Positions 62,059-64,000 of a stretch of DNA of 64,000 nucleotides are shown here, piece by piece. Below the pieces are notes generated by a model. The model ran no database searches. It worked only from the letters and a program-made list of their open reading frames with translations, and was not told the origin of the DNA. Source of the DNA: Craspedostauros australis (Eukaryota; Bacillariophyta; Bacillariophyceae; Mastogloiales; Achnanthaceae); NCBI GenBank assembly GCA_026770025.1, contig JAMXDE010000006.1, positions 2,114,001 to 2,178,000 of the forward strand, read 5' to 3'. How positions within the stretch are numbered: position 1 is the stretch's first letter; the number at the start of each line of letters is the position of its first letter. The position numbers were made by a program, and so were the translations under genes.

Positions 62059-64000
62059 ACGCATCAACACATCCGAACATTGGCGCATCAACACATCCGA
62101 ACATTGGCGCATCCTCGCATCAACACATCTGAACATTGGCGCATTCACTCGTCCTCTCATCAACACATCCAAACATTGGCACGTCCACACATCAACACAT
62201 CTGCACATTCGAACATTGGTGCATTCACTCGTCGTCGCATCAACACATCTGCACACTGGCGCATCCACTCGTCGTCGCATCAACACATCCGAACATTGGC
62301 ACATTCACTCGTCCTCGCATCACCACATCCGAACATTGGCGCATCCGATCATCCGAACATTGGCGCATCCACGCGTTGTCGCATGAACACATCCAAACCT
62401 TGGCACATCCACTCGTCCTCTCATCAACACATCCGAACATTGGCGCATCCACTTGTCGTCACATCAACACATCCAAACATTGGCACATTCACTCGTCCTC
62501 GCATCAACACATCTGCACACTGGCGCATCCACTCGTCGTCGCATCAACACATCCGAACATTGGCGCATCCGATCATCCGAACATTGGCGCATCCGATCAT
62601 CCGAACATTGGCGCGTCCACGCGTTGTCGCATGAACACATCCGAACATTGGCGCATTCACTCATCCTCGCATCAACACATCCAAACATTGGCGCATTCAC
62701 TCGTCCTCGCATCCACTCGTCGTCGCATCAACACATCTGAACATTGGCGCATTCACTCGTCCTCGCATCAACACATCCGAACATTGACACGTCAACTCAT
62801 CCTCATATCAACACATCCGACCATTGGCGCATCCACACATCCCCGCATCAACACATCCGAACATTGGCGCGTCCACACATCAACACATCTGCACATCCGA
62901 ATTGGCGCATTCACTCATCCTCCCATCAACACATCCAAACCTTGGCACATCCACTCATCCTCGCATCAACACATCCAAACATTGGCGCGTCCACTCATCC
63001 TCACATCAACACATCCGAACATTGGCGCATTCACTCGTCCTCTCATCAACACATCCAAACATTGGCACGTCCACACATCAACACATCTGCACATCCGAAC
63101 ATTAGCGCATTCACTCGTCCTTGCATCAACACATCCGAACATTGGAGCATCCACTCATCCGAACATTGGCGCATCCACTCATCCGAACATTGGCACGTCC
63201 ACGCGCGTTCACACCAACACATCCAAACATTGGCGCGTCCACTCATCCTCGCATAAACACATCCAAACATTGGCGCATTCACTCATCCTCGTATCAACAC
63301 ATCCGAACATTGACACGTCCACTCATCCTCGCATCAACACATCCAAACATTGGCGCATCCGATCATCCGAACATTGGCGCATTCACTCGTCGTCGCATCA
63401 ACACATCCGAACCTTGGCACATCCACTCATCCTCGCATCAACACATCCGAACATTGGCGCGTCCACGCGTTGTCGCATAAACACATCCAAACATTGGCAC
63501 ATCCACTCATCCTCGCATCAACACATCCGAACACTGGCACATCGACTCATCGTTGCATCAACACTTCCGAACATTGGCGCGTCCACGCGTTGTCGCATCA
63601 ACACATCCGAACACTGGCACATCCACTCATCCTTGCATCAACACATCCGAACATTGGCGCGTCCACGCGTTGTCGCATCAACACATCCAAACATTGGCGC
63701 ATCCACTCATCCTCGCATCAACACATCCGAACACTGGCACATCGACTCATCGTTGCATCAACACATCCGAACATTGGCGCATCCACGCGTTGTCGCATCA
63801 ACACATCCAAACATTGGCACATCCACTCATCCTCGCATCAACACATCCGAACATTGGCGCGTCCACGCGTTGTCGCATCAACACATCCGAACACTGGCAC
63901 ATCCACTCATCCTTGCATCAACACATCCGAACATTGGCGCGTCCACGCGTTGTCGCATCAACACATCCAAACATTGGCGCATCCACTCATCCTCGCATCA
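62059..64000. repeat. 40 bp satellite array (24 bp core plus 16 bp), continues past window
   Basis: The core CATCAACACATCCGAACATTGG recurs throughout. The first units are spaced 24 bp; most later ones are 40 bp apart, made of the 24 bp core plus a 16 bp segment such as CGCATCCACTCATCCT or CGCGTCCACGCGTTGT. Some units fall back to 24 bp (near 62341 and 62570-62615). Toward the right edge the period is a steady 40 bp (for example 63841, 63881, 63921, 63961). The array reaches the last base, so it continues outside the window. There are no unique spacers, so it is not a CRISPR array. Confidence 0.95.

Noticed and set aside
62453-63480. Overlapping open frames of 90-170 codons in the 40 bp array
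   Set aside because: They are the same repeat read in shifting frames, and matching frames occur on the other strand too. This is a composition effect.
62059-64000. CRISPR-like appearance of short regular repeats
   Set aside because: There are no unique spacers between repeats, no cas genes, and the surrounding genes are eukaryotic. It is a satellite.

Overview
The window reads as nuclear DNA of a single-celled eukaryote, most likely a diatom or a close stramenopile. The reasons are long, mostly intron-free genes, two clean GT-AG introns, a BspA-like (DUF285) protein of the kind common in diatoms, a PIF/Harbinger-type transposase, a eukaryotic gene set (neurobeachin/BEACH-like, nardilysin, EMC5, p47/Shp1), and large satellite arrays at the right end. 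No species can be named from the sequence alone.

Layout. 1-5018 (minus) is the N-terminal part of a giant BEACH/neurobeachin-like protein that runs off the left edge. 6699-8273 is a single-pass membrane coiled-coil protein whose paralogue lies at 46725-47966. 11266-11835 is a small unknown protein. 12545-16627 is a nardilysin-like M16 metalloprotease with one intron. 17934-20603 and 28881-30836 are two Ser/Arg-rich, largely disordered coiled-coil proteins. 27892-28218 (minus) is EMC5. 45172-46296 is a two-exon p47/Shp1 (SEP-UBX) Cdc48 cofactor. 48990-53028 (minus) holds a TraB-family cluster: one intact gene, one that has lost motifs, and one pseudogene. 53636-54664 (minus) is the BspA-like repeat protein. 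56333-57381 (minus) is a broken Harbinger-like transposase. From about 57.6 kb to the right edge the DNA is mostly satellite: a roughly 238-249 bp family, then a 40 bp family.

The most striking content is a family of three very large paralogues at 22223-26683 (+), 31553-36307 (-) and 39804-44519 (+). All share one architecture: an N-terminal five-cysteine module, a cytoplasmic-type leucine-rich repeat array, a CHAT-like (caspase-fold) domain, a STAND/NB-ARC-like P-loop NTPase, two UVR-like helical hairpins, and a C-terminal macro-like domain. The CHAT-like domain lacks the nucleophile cysteine at the expected position in all three. Only the first copy keeps a canonical Walker A motif. This is an NLR-like layout that I do not recognise as a described family, and it is the best candidate for a new system here.

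Three paralogous groups in one window (coiled-coil pair, LRR-CHAT-NTPase-macro trio, TraB trio) suggest local duplication followed by divergence and decay. Domain calls rest on reading conserved motifs, not on database searches. Start codons are the ATGs that best fit the protein, because several open frames extend upstream only from non-ATG codons.
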